Assembly (NCBI GenBank): GCA_025935275.1 | Contig: JAICVP010000005.1 | Location: forward strand, 1-21,784 | Direction of reading: 5' to 3' | Length of the DNA: 21,784 bases | DNA from: Thermoleophilia bacterium | GTDB lineage: Bacteria > Actinomycetota > Thermoleophilia > Gaiellales > Gaiellaceae | In this document: piece after piece, positions 7,543 through 14,760 of the stretch | Numbering within the stretch: the stretch's first letter is position 1 | Layout: each line of letters opens with the position of its first letter | The notes under the pieces: model-generated | What the model saw: the letters and a program-made list of their open reading frames with translations, nothing else | Databases searched by the model: none | What the model was told of the DNA's origin: nothing | Program-made: the position numbers and the translations under genes

Positions 7543-7994
7543 CGGCGGTACTGGAGGTCGTGCCAGGAGGGCACCGGCGCCAGCTCGAGCAGGGCACGAC
7601 CCCCGCGCGGATCCCGGTAGCCGAACTCCGAGCTGCGCTCGTCCCAGGCGACCTCGAGGAGGTTCTCTTTGACCCGGTGGTCGAGCCAGGCGCCGCGAAA
7701 GATCAATTTTCTGAGCCAGTACACGAGCGATTCGTCACCCATGACCGCGAGCCGTTCCCAGTTGCGGACGAGATAGTCGCCGAGCTCCGAGCGGGGCTCC
7801 GCGATCCGGCCGTGGGCCGTCAGCTCGACGAGATCTTCTGTCTCGTCCTCCTCGAGCTCTCCGGCCTCGACGAGGCCGAGCTTCACTGCCGCGGCGTTCA
7901 CGCGCTGCTCGAAATCGGTCTGGTTGAAGCTGAAGCGGTAGCCGAGAAACTCGACGACGAAGTCGTCCCCGGAGAGGTAGTTGGTCTCGGACAC
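7539..7994 (-). CDS. Hypothetical protein (151 aa), divergent from recJ
   Basis: I do not recognise this family. The product is soluble and acidic, without signal peptide or membrane segments. It begins (V)SETNYLSGDDFVVEFLGYRF and has a helical middle rich in Glu and Asp (AGELEEDETEDLVEL). A tryptophan-rich second half contains VRNWERLAVMGDESLVYWLRK and ends in PVPSWHDLQYRR. The GTG start at 7994 is preceded by a -10-like TATTCT 8 nt upstream. It forms a two-gene unit with the VOC gene, which starts inside its stop codon, and is transcribed divergently from recJ. The coupling suggests a shared pathway, but none is known to me. Confidence 0.75.
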   Translation of the reverse strand: MSETNYLSGDDFVVEFLGYRFSFNQTDFEQRVNAAAVKLGLVEAGELEEDETEDLVELTAHGRIAEPRSELGDYLVRNWERLAVMGDESLVYWLRKLIFRGAWLDHRVKENLLEVAWDERSSEFGYRDPRGGRALLELAPVPSWHDLQYRR

Positions 7995-8002
7995 GGGGCT
8001 TG

Positions 8003-8008
8003 AGAATA
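8003..8008 (-). promoter_or_regulatory. Putative -10 element (TATTCT), minus-strand promoter of the 151-aa gene
   Basis: On the minus strand TATTCT ends 8 nt before GTG 7994. It lies back to back with the recJ -10 candidate on the plus strand, so the 44-nt gap appears to be a compact divergent promoter with two leaderless transcripts. Confidence 0.5.
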
Positions 8009-8025
8009 CCGTCCGACCCGGGCTC

Positions 8026-8031
8026 TACCGT
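8026..8031 (+). promoter_or_regulatory. Putative -10 element (TACCGT) of recJ
   Basis: TACCGT fits TANNNT and ends 7 nt before ATG 8039. If used, it rules out the alternative in-frame TTG start at 8000, which would lie upstream of transcription. Confidence 0.45.
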
Positions 8032-8038
8032 CAGTTGC

Positions 8039-9898
8039 ATGTACGAGGGCACGTGGAGGCTGACTCCGTGCCCCCGCCCTGAGGTCACCGCGCTGGCAGG
8101 CGCGCTCGGCCTCTCCGAGACGACGGCAAGCGTGCTCGTCAGGCGGGGGTACTCCGACCCTGCGGCGGCGCGGGCGTTCCTCGACGCAGACATCCCCGAG
8201 CACGACCCGTTCCTGCTCGGCGACATGGCGGCGGCGTGCGCTGCGATTCGCGCCGCCATCGCCGCAGGAAAGCCGATCTGCGTGCACGGGGACTACGACG
8301 TCGACGGCATCTGTGCGACGGCGCTCGCCGTCACCGTGCTGCGCGAGCTCGGGGGCGACGTGTCGTGGCACCTCCCGAGCCGCTTCGAGGAGGGGTACGG
8401 AGTCTCGCGGGACACCCTGGCGCGGCTGGCCGGCGAAGGCTGCGGGCTCGTTCTCACCGTTGACTGCGGCATCACGGCCGTCGAAGAGGTGGCGGAGGCG
8501 AAAGCGGCCGGGCTCGACGTCGTGGTCACGGACCACCACCGCCCGGGGGAGACGCTGCCCGACTGCCCGATCGTGGCGACCCGTCCGTCCGACTACCCCT
8601 TCCCCGAGCTCTGCGGAACGGGTGTCGTCTACAAGCTCGCGCAGGCGCTCGGCGCGGAGGGCCTGGATCGCCGGCTCGACCTCGTCGCGCTCGCGACGGT
8701 GGCCGACGTCGTCCCGCTCCTGGACGAGAACCGTGGCCTCGTCGCAGCCGGCCTGAAGCGGCTTGCGCGGACGACGAACCCGGGACTGCGGGCGCTCATG
8801 GGCGCCGCTCGCGTCGATCCGGCGGTGGTCGATGCGGGCGCAATCGGCTTCCGGCTCGCCCCGCGGATCAACGCCGCCGGCCGGCTCGGGCACCCCGGCA
8901 CCGCGCTCGAGCTGCTCCTCACGGACGATCCGAAGGAAGCCGACCGGCTCGCCGGCGAGCTGGAGACGCTGAACCGCGACCGCCAGGCCGTGGAGGACCG
9001 CATCCTGCGCGAAGCGCTCGCCCAGGTCGCCGAATGGCCCGAGGCGAAGCAGCGTCGCCGCGGCTACGTGCTCGCCGGGGAGGACTGGCATCGCGGAGTG
9101 ATCGGGATCGTCGCGTCGCGGCTCGTCGAGCGGTTCCACCGGCCGGTCGTCCTCATCGCCGGCGGAGACGAGGAGTGGACTGGCTCCGGCCGTTCGATCC
9201 CCGTCTTCGACCTTCACGGAGCGCTCGGCGCGTGCGCCGGCCTGCTTGGTCGCTGGGGCGGCCACAGAGCAGCCGCCGGCCTCTCCATCAGCCCGGAGAA
9301 CCTCGACGCGTTCGCCGAGGCGTTCGCGGCACGGGCGGCGGAGGATCTCTCCGAGGAAGATCTTGCGCCCGTCGTCCGGGTGGATGCCGTGGTGCGCGGC
9401 ACCGAGCTCACGCTCGACCTCAGTACCGAGCTGGAGCGCCTTGCGCCCTTCGGGCTCGGGAATCCCGGTGTGACATTGCTCGCCGTCGGCTGCGAGCTCT
9501 CCGAGCTCGGCGCAGTCGGCGAGGGGAAGCACCTCAAGCTGGCGGTCACGGCCGACGGGGCGCGGTCTGGCGCGATCGCCTTCGGGCAGGGCGGCCAGCT
9601 CGACCGCTACCGCAGGCCGGTGCGCTACGACGTCGCCTTCAAGCTGGCGGCCAACCAGTGGAACGGCACAGTCTCGCCACAGCTCGTCGTGAAGCGAATC
9701 TTTGACACGCCCGAGCGCTTCGACGACCTTCGGCTCGCCCTCATTGCGGAGTGGAAAGCGGGTCCAGACGCGTGGTCGGAGTTCGCCCGCGGGGTCTTCA
9801 CCGAGCTCGGCGTGGCGGACGGCGGCACCTGGCGTTCGCTCGTCGAGTCCGAGACCTTCCTGACCGCGCTGAAGGAGCCGATGCCCCTGGCCGCCTAG
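8039..9898 (+). CDS. recJ: Single-stranded-DNA-specific exonuclease RecJ
   Basis: RecJ degrades single-stranded DNA 5' to 3' in recombination, mismatch repair and fork processing. The 619-aa product has the DHH phosphoesterase motifs in order: HGDYDVDG (residues 83-90), TVDCGIT (140-146) and the signature TDHHRPG (164-170). They are followed by FRLAPRINAAGRLG, the DHHA1 region with GIVASRLVERF, GSGRSI and GGHRAAAGLSI, and an OB-fold beginning near ELTLDLSTELERLAPFG. The C-terminal roughly 80 residues form an extra tail beyond the OB fold. I chose ATG 8039 over TTG 8000 because of the -10 box between them and the family-like N-terminus. The rel gene follows after 36 nt. Confidence 0.95.
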   Translation: MYEGTWRLTPCPRPEVTALAGALGLSETTASVLVRRGYSDPAAARAFLDADIPEHDPFLLGDMAAACAAIRAAIAAGKPICVHGDYDVDGICATALAVTVLRELGGDVSWHLPSRFEEGYGVSRDTLARLAGEGCGLVLTVDCGITAVEEVAEAKAAGLDVVVTDHHRPGETLPDCPIVATRPSDYPFPELCGTGVVYKLAQALGAEGLDRRLDLVALATVADVVPLLDENRGLVAAGLKRLARTTNPGLRALMGAARVDPAVVDAGAIGFRLAPRINAAGRLGHPGTALELLLTDDPKEADRLAGELETLNRDRQAVEDRILREALAQVAEWPEAKQRRRGYVLAGEDWHRGVIGIVASRLVERFHRPVVLIAGGDEEWTGSGRSIPVFDLHGALGACAGLLGRWGGHRAAAGLSISPENLDAFAEAFAARAAEDLSEEDLAPVVRVDAVVRGTELTLDLSTELERLAPFGLGNPGVTLLAVGCELSELGAVGEGKHLKLAVTADGARSGAIAFGQGGQLDRYRRPVRYDVAFKLAANQWNGTVSPQLVVKRIFDTPERFDDLRLALIAEWKAGPDAWSEFARGVFTELGVADGGTWRSLVESETFLTALKEPMPLAA

Positions 9899-9900
9899 CC

Positions 9901-9919
9901 GGGAGCCCGTAGGGCACCC
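9901..9919 (+). terminator. Possible short hairpin between recJ and rel
   Basis: GGGAGCCC and GGGCACCC pair at 7 of 8 positions around a 3-nt loop, starting 3 nt after the recJ stop. There is no T-tract, and the rel -10 box follows 3 nt later. It could weakly separate recJ from rel transcription or be chance. Confidence 0.3.
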
Positions 9920-9922
9920 AGC

Positions 9923-9928
9923 TAGAAT
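9923..9928 (+). promoter_or_regulatory. Putative -10 element (TAGAAT) of rel
   Basis: TAGAAT, again preceded by C, ends 6 nt before ATG 9935, matching the arrangement at pdxS and pdxT. It suggests leaderless expression of the (p)ppGpp synthetase gene. Confidence 0.6.
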
Positions 9929-9934
9929 GGGTTC

Positions 9935-12145
9935 ATGGCGGATACGGTTCTCAGAGCTTCCGCCGAGCGGCATCACGAGGCGTTCGAGGAGCTGCTCTCG
10001 GAGGTCGAGCTCTACAACCCCGACGTCGATCGGGACCTGCTCGAGCGGGCGTACCGGTTCGCGTGCGATGCGCACGAAGGACAGCAGCGCCGGAGCGGGG
10101 AGGACTTCGTCCTCCACCCGATCGGGGTCGGCAAGATTCTCGCCGAGCTGGGAAGCGACGAGTCCACGCTTGCCGCGGCGCTCGTCCACGACGTCGTGGA
10201 GGACACCCCCGCGACGATCGAGGAGGTGCGCGCGGAGTTCGGCGATGACGTCGCCACGCTCGTCGAGGGCGTCACGAAGCTCACGCGCATCCAGTTCCAG
10301 AGCCGCGAGCAGGCCCAGGCGGAGAACTACCGCAAGATGATCGTGGCGATGGCGCAGGACCCCGACGTCATCCTCATCAAGCTCGCAGACCGCCTGCACA
10401 ACATGCGCACGATCGAGTACCTCGGGAAGCAGAAGCAGCTCCAGAAGGCGCGCGAAACGCTCGAGGTCTATGCGCCGCTGGCTCACCGCCTCGGCATCCA
10501 CTCGATCAAGTGGGAGCTCGAGGATCTCGCCTTCGCGACGCTGCATCCACGCAAGTATTCGGAGATCCAGGCGATGGTCAACCAGCGCCGCGCCGATCGC
10601 GAGAAGTTCGTCGAGTCCGCCGGCAAGAGCCTGAGGAAGGAGCTCGACAAGGTCGGCATCACCGCGGAGATCTCCTTCCGGGCGAAGCACTTCTACTCCA
10701 TCTACGAGAAGATGGCCAAGCGCGGGAAAGAGTTCAACGAGATCTACGACCTGACCGCGATGCGCGTGCTCGTCGACCAGGAAGGCAAGGAAGGCGAGCG
10801 CGACTGCTACGGCGCGCTCGGCGTCATTCATTCCCTCTGGAAGCCCATGCCCGGCCGCTTCAAGGACTACGTGGCCATGCCCAAGTTCAACATGTACCGG
10901 TCGCTGCACACGACCGTGATCGGACCGGAGGGCAAGCCGCTCGAGATCCAGGTGCGCACGCGCGAGATGCACCGCACGGCCGAGTACGGCATCGCCGCGC
11001 ACTGGCTCTACAAGGGAAAGAAGGGCAAGAAGGCGGACGCCGAGCAGCTCGGCTGGATGCAGCAGCTCGCCGACTGGCAGGCGGAGGAGTCCGACCCGCG
11101 GGAGTTCCGGCGCGCAGTCCCTGAGCTCGCCTCCGACGAGGTCTACGTCTTCACGCCGAAGGGCGAGGTCAAGAACCTCCCTGCAGGGGCGACGCCGATC
11201 GACTTCGCGTACTCGGTGCACACCGACGTCGGCCATCGCACCGTCGGCGCCAAGGTGAACGGCCGCATCGTCCCGCTCCACTACCGCCTGCAGAGCGGCG
11301 ACTTCGTCGAGATCCTCACCTCCAAGGGAGCAGGACGCGGCCCCTCCCGCGACTGGCTCTCGCTCGCGACGTCGTCGCGAGCGAGGAACAAGATCCGCCA
11401 GTGGTTCAGCCGGGAAACGCGCGAGGGCACCGAGCAGCGCGGCCGGGAAAGCCTCGAGAATGCGCTCAAGCAACACAACCTTCCCTACAGGAAGCTCGCA
11501 GGCTCGCCGCTTCTCGCGCAGATCATCCGCGAGATGGGCTTCAAGAAAGCCGAGGACTTCTACCTCGCCCTCGGCTCGGGGAAGCTCCAGGTCTCGCAGG
11601 TGGTGAACAAGGTGCTCGGACGGCTCAAGACCGAGGAGGTCGTCGAGGAAGAGCCGATCCCGGTCAAGCCGAAGGCCCGCGAAGCCGTCGCCTCGCAGAA
11701 CTTCGGCATCTCGGTGCCCGGCGTCGAAGACGTCCTCGTCCGCCTCGCCAAGTGCTGCACCCCGGTGCCGGGGGACGAGATCGCCGGCTACATCTCACTC
11801 GGCAAGGGCATCACGATCCACCGCCTCGACTGCCCGAACGTCAAGGCGCTGATGCGCAACCCGGAGCGGTTCACCGAGGTCGCCTGGGACGGGGGTGCCT
11901 CACAGAGCTTCCGCGTCCAGATCGCCGTCGTTTCCTGGGACCGCCCGCGTCTCCTCGAGGACGTCGCGCGGACGTTCGCCGAGCACGGCGCGAACATCGT
12001 TGAGTACGGCGGCCACGTCGAGGATCAGATGGCGAAGAACTGGTACGTCGCGGAGGTCGGGGACATCAAGGCGCTTCGGGGCCTTCTGAACGCCCTCCGC
12101 AACGTCGATTCGGTCTTCGACGCCTACCGCGTCACGCCGTCCTAG
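9935..12145 (+). CDS. rel: Bifunctional (p)ppGpp synthetase/hydrolase (RelA/SpoT family)
   Basis: This long RSH enzyme makes and degrades the stringent-response alarmone (p)ppGpp. The 736-aa product has the full domain order. The HD hydrolase keeps H47, H61, the H85-D86 pair and D152 (KLADRLHNM). The synthetase has FRAKHFYSIYEKM, D272 and LEIQVRT. Then come a TGS domain (about 402-463), a helical region, the conserved cysteine motif VRLAKCCTPVPGDEI near 607 and a C-terminal ACT domain. The synthetase motif is RFKD (308-311) rather than the EFDD of E. coli RelA. That is the charge pattern of bifunctional Rel enzymes, so both activities are expected. A -10 box stands 6 nt before ATG. The stop overlaps the GTG of the next gene by one base. 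Confidence 0.97.
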   Translation: MADTVLRASAERHHEAFEELLSEVELYNPDVDRDLLERAYRFACDAHEGQQRRSGEDFVLHPIGVGKILAELGSDESTLAAALVHDVVEDTPATIEEVRAEFGDDVATLVEGVTKLTRIQFQSREQAQAENYRKMIVAMAQDPDVILIKLADRLHNMRTIEYLGKQKQLQKARETLEVYAPLAHRLGIHSIKWELEDLAFATLHPRKYSEIQAMVNQRRADREKFVESAGKSLRKELDKVGITAEISFRAKHFYSIYEKMAKRGKEFNEIYDLTAMRVLVDQEGKEGERDCYGALGVIHSLWKPMPGRFKDYVAMPKFNMYRSLHTTVIGPEGKPLEIQVRTREMHRTAEYGIAAHWLYKGKKGKKADAEQLGWMQQLADWQAEESDPREFRRAVPELASDEVYVFTPKGEVKNLPAGATPIDFAYSVHTDVGHRTVGAKVNGRIVPLHYRLQSGDFVEILTSKGAGRGPSRDWLSLATSSRARNKIRQWFSRETREGTEQRGRESLENALKQHNLPYRKLAGSPLLAQIIREMGFKKAEDFYLALGSGKLQVSQVVNKVLGRLKTEEVVEEEPIPVKPKAREAVASQNFGISVPGVEDVLVRLAKCCTPVPGDEIAGYISLGKGITIHRLDCPNVKALMRNPERFTEVAWDGGASQSFRVQIAVVSWDRPRLLEDVARTFAEHGANIVEYGGHVEDQMAKNWYVAEVGDIKALRGLLNALRNVDSVFDAYRVTPS

Positions 12146-12831
12146 TGCCCGAAGGACCTCTCGCCGTCTTGCGGGAGCTCGAGCGCGCCGACGAAGAGAA
12201 AGGCGCTGCGCTCGCAGAGCTCGACGGGCTTGCGGCCGAGCTCGACCGGATCCGGGGGAAAACGCAGGAGCTGCAAGCCTTCAGCACCCAGCTTCCCGCC
12301 GAGCGGGAGCGGCGCCGTGCCGAGCTCGAGCGCGCGCGGGCCGAGGTGGCGGAGGCAGACCGGGTCCTCGCCGAGGCCGAAGAGGCTCTCCGGACCGCCA
12401 AGCGCGAGGCCCAACGGGACGCGGAGCTCTTCGCTGTTCGCGCCCGGGACCGAGCGGCGGTCGCAGAGCGCCGTGCTGCGGAGGCGGTCAAGGCCGCCGA
12501 GGACCTCGAGAGCCGGGCGACCGAGGCCATGGCCGAAGGCGACGCGCTGCACGCGCAGGCTCGGCGGCTCGCCTCCCGCCTCGCCGGCCGGCCCCGGATC
12601 GCCGAAGCGGCCGGCAAGGAGCCCGAGGCGGGGCTCCACGACGTGGAGGCTTGGGCGGAGGTCGCCCGCGCGGCGCTGTTCGTCGCCCGGGGCCAGCTGG
12701 CGGCGGAGCGGGACGCGGTCATCCGGCAGGCCAACGAGATCGGTGCGCTCGCTCTCGGCGAGCCGCTGACGGCGATGGGCACGGGCGCGCTTGCGCGCCG
12801 CGTGGAGCAGGGGCTTGCCGGCGAGGCCTGA
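12145..12831 (+). CDS. Coiled-coil hypothetical protein translationally linked to rel
   Basis: The 228-aa product is dominated by Ala, Glu, Arg and Leu from about residue 8 to 155 (for example RRRAELERARAEVAEADRVL), with heptad-like spacing typical of a long coiled coil. A less regular C-terminal segment contains DVEAWAEVARAALFVARGQLAAERDAVIRQANEIG. There is no signal peptide or membrane span, so it is probably cytoplasmic. Its GTG start shares one base with the rel TAG stop (TAGTG), indicating translational coupling. No known RSH partner looks like this, and I do not recognise the family. It may act in scaffolding or membrane/division contacts, but that is speculation. Confidence 0.75.
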   Translation: MPEGPLAVLRELERADEEKGAALAELDGLAAELDRIRGKTQELQAFSTQLPAERERRRAELERARAEVAEADRVLAEAEEALRTAKREAQRDAELFAVRARDRAAVAERRAAEAVKAAEDLESRATEAMAEGDALHAQARRLASRLAGRPRIAEAAGKEPEAGLHDVEAWAEVARAALFVARGQLAAERDAVIRQANEIGALALGEPLTAMGTGALARRVEQGLAGEA

Positions 12832-12845
12832 TCCGCACGACTGAA

Positions 12846-12883
12846 CGTCCCTCGTTCGAGGGACGTTTCCCTCGTTCGAGGGA
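12846..12883. repeat. Two tandem palindromes with core CCCTCGTTCGAGGG
   Basis: The first palindrome (12846-12865) has 9-nt arms CGTCCCTCG/CGAGGGACG around TT. The second (12868-12883) has 7-nt arms TCCCTCG/CGAGGGA around TT. Both share the 14-nt core CCCTCGTTCGAGGG. A weaker third copy, CCCG-TT-CGGG, lies at 12905-12914. They follow the coiled-coil gene by 14 nt. They could be hairpins ending the rel operon transcript, although no T-run follows, or a double operator. Confidence 0.7.
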
Positions 12884-12958
12884 TCAAGTTCGGCCGTTTC
12901 GTCACCCGTTCGGGGGATTCGGCGGCTTGAGCGCTCACGCACGATCTATCGGAGCGCC

Positions 12959-13262
12959 ATGCGGCCCGCGCGACACGACCCCCTTCTTGCCGGGCTGAAT
13001 CGCGCTGCGGCGGCCTTCGAGTTCGCCGTGGTCTGGCTGACGCTGGCCGGATTCGCCCTCTCGGACCCGGAGGTGACCGTGTCCGTGGGCGTCGCAACCG
13101 CACAGGGGAGGCGGGACGACCCCGGAGGAACTCGTGGCAATCGCCGACCGCGCCGCCTACCGGGCGAAGTTCAGCCGCCGCAACTCGGTCGCCGTGCCGC
13201 CCGAAGGGGACCCCGTGGACGAGGCCGAGCGTGTCCTTTTCGACGCCTCACACCAGCGGTGA
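12959..13262 (+). pseudogene. Decayed GGDEF (diguanylate cyclase) remnant
   Basis: Two frames hold pieces of one GGDEF domain. From ATG 12959, frame 2 reads HDPLLAGLNRAAAAFE, like the domain's opening DPLTGLxNRRAFxE. After a short EFAVVW it reads SDPEVTVSVGVATAQG, the domain's late strand. From about 13125 the matching continuation lies in frame 3: EELVAIADRAAYRAKFSRRN, the domain's last helix, ending at TGA 13260-13262. About 100 central residues, including an intact GGDEF signature, are missing, and at least one base is added near 13110-13125. The piece cannot encode an active cyclase. It directly precedes an HD-GYP gene, so it is probably what remains of a paired c-di-GMP synthesis gene. 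Degraded sequence makes the 5' limit uncertain. Confidence 0.6.
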
Positions 13263-13292
13263 CAGCCGCTTCAGCAACACGCTACTCGGGCC

Positions 13293-13298
13293 GATAAA
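13293..13298 (+). promoter_or_regulatory. Putative -10 element (GATAAA) of the HD-GYP gene
   Basis: GATAAA ends 6 nt before ATG 13305. The surrounding CCGATAA string also occurs at the same distance before the start at 4842. Confidence 0.4.
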
Positions 13299-13304
13299 CC
13301 TCTG

Positions 13305-14747
13305 ATGCTGCGGAGATCGTTCCTTGGCACGCTTGCCGTGATCGCCGGCTGCGCGGCCGTGCCGGTCGCTCTCCTCGCACTCTTCGGAAACGTCATGTTC
13401 ATGCCGCCGATGTGGGTGCACTTCTACGGCGTCGGCGTCACCGCCCTCGTCGCGATGGCCGCGGCGGTCTTCCTCATGATCGCGGGCGCCCAGCAGCAGG
13501 ATGCCCGCACGGTAGTGGTCGCGGGAGGCTTCGCGCTCATGGCGGCGCTCCTTGCCGTCCACGGGCTCATGACCCCGGGCGTCCTGGTCGGGATGAACGG
13601 CCTCATCTCCGTCACCGGCGCGGCGACGCTCTCGGTCGGGGCCGCTGTGCTCGCGCTCTCCGTCCTGTCGCCCTTCGCCGCACCGACCGCGATCCCGCGC
13701 GTCCTTGGGGTGCAGGCAGCCATCGCAGTCGCCATCGTCACGCTGAGCCTGGTGGGAGCGTTCTTCCCGAGCACCGTCCCGGCGGTTCCCGAGCCGCGCT
13801 CGACCCCGGCGCTCCTCCTGCTCGCCGTCACGCTCGTCCTCTACGGGTGGCTCGCCGTTCGCGCGGCGAACACATTCCTTCTCACCCGGCGCCTCGCCGA
13901 CCTGGCCGTCGTCCTCGGGCTGATGCTCCTCGCCGCAGCCACCTACGGCGCGCTCGTCCTTACCTTCATGGATCTCGGCTGGTGGTTCGGACATCTTTTC
14001 GAGGTGCTCGGAATCGCAATCGTCGGAGGATCGCTGGCCTACGACCTGCATCGCGGGCGGCGCTCGCGTCCGCTCGTCGGCGATCTCCGCGCGAGCGAGA
14101 TCGTCGCGTCCGAGGAGGCGTTCCTCGGCGCGCGCGTCCGGGCGCTCATGGTCACGCTGGCCGCGAAGGACACCTCGACGGAGGAGCACACGCGCCGCGT
14201 CGCGACCCTCGCTGTCGAGATCGGCGAGCAGATGGGGCTGTCGCGCTCACGCCTGCGGAGCATGGCGATCGGCGGCCTCCTGCACGACATCGGCAAGCTC
14301 TCCATCCCCGACGCGATCCTGCAGAAGCCGGGCCCGCTCGACGACGACGAGTTCACCGTCATCAAGACGCACCCGGAGCGCGGGCGCGAGCTGCTCGAGG
14401 AGCTCGGCGGCTTCGACGAGAGCGTCACCCGTCTCGTGCTCGACCATCATGAACGACTGGACGGCCGCGGCTATCCACGCGGCCTGCGAGCCGACCACCT
14501 CGACCTTGCCACTCGCATCCTCGCGGTCTGCGACGTGTACGACGCGCTCGTCTCGCCTCGCGTCTACCGAGATGCGTGGCCGGTGGAGAAAGCCATCGCG
14601 CATCTCCAATCCGAGGCCGAGACCAGCTTCGACGCGCGCTGTGTGACGGCCCTCATCCTCGTCCTCGCCGGCAAGCCGTCCGAGCAGTCGAACGGAGCCG
14701 TCCACGGGGTGGGTGCCATGGGCGCGCGCCTCGCTTTACCGAACTAA
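13305..14747 (+). CDS. Membrane-anchored HD-GYP domain protein
   Basis: The 480-aa product joins a hydrophobic N-terminal half to a C-terminal HD-GYP domain, a family that hydrolyses c-di-GMP and related cyclic dinucleotides. I count about eight membrane segments between residues 5 and 255, starting with SFLGTLAVIAGCAAVPVALL; this part matches no sensor domain I know. The catalytic region has EEHTRRVATLAVEIGEQ, LLHDIGKLSIPDAIL, KTHPERG, DHHERLDGRGYPRGL and CDVYDALVS. The HD pair and the GYP loop are therefore intact, and activity is expected. ATG 13305 follows a -10-like box and lies 42 nt after the GGDEF remnant. It probably senses a membrane or lipid-soluble signal, but no ligand can be named. 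Confidence 0.9.
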   Translation: MLRRSFLGTLAVIAGCAAVPVALLALFGNVMFMPPMWVHFYGVGVTALVAMAAAVFLMIAGAQQQDARTVVVAGGFALMAALLAVHGLMTPGVLVGMNGLISVTGAATLSVGAAVLALSVLSPFAAPTAIPRVLGVQAAIAVAIVTLSLVGAFFPSTVPAVPEPRSTPALLLLAVTLVLYGWLAVRAANTFLLTRRLADLAVVLGLMLLAAATYGALVLTFMDLGWWFGHLFEVLGIAIVGGSLAYDLHRGRRSRPLVGDLRASEIVASEEAFLGARVRALMVTLAAKDTSTEEHTRRVATLAVEIGEQMGLSRSRLRSMAIGGLLHDIGKLSIPDAILQKPGPLDDDEFTVIKTHPERGRELLEELGGFDESVTRLVLDHHERLDGRGYPRGLRADHLDLATRILAVCDVYDALVSPRVYRDAWPVEKAIAHLQSEAETSFDARCVTALILVLAGKPSEQSNGAVHGVGAMGARLALPN

Positions 14748-14760
14748 GCGCCTGGCTCTG

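Noticed and set aside
8000..8038. Upstream TTG start for recJ
   Set aside because: It lies before a plausible -10 box and overlaps the divergent promoter; the ATG at 8039 fits better.
7898..11476. A 1192-aa minus-strand open frame
   Set aside because: It is antisense to recJ and rel, both of which have complete motif sets. The translation is low-complexity Arg/Leu/Asp/Val without any recognisable fold.
12846..12865. LexA/SOS box reading of the palindrome
   Set aside because: GAAC and GTTC occur with a 7-nt spacer rather than the 4-nt spacer of actinobacterial SOS boxes, and the neighbouring genes are not typical SOS genes.
12832..12958. CRISPR array
   Set aside because: There are only two strong dyads and one weak copy, 3-20 nt apart, with no unique spacers of uniform length and no cas genes.
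13248..14189. A 313-aa minus-strand frame opposite the HD-GYP gene
   Set aside because: It is extremely Arg/Glu/Asp/Gly-rich and mirrors the membrane-segment codons of the real gene.
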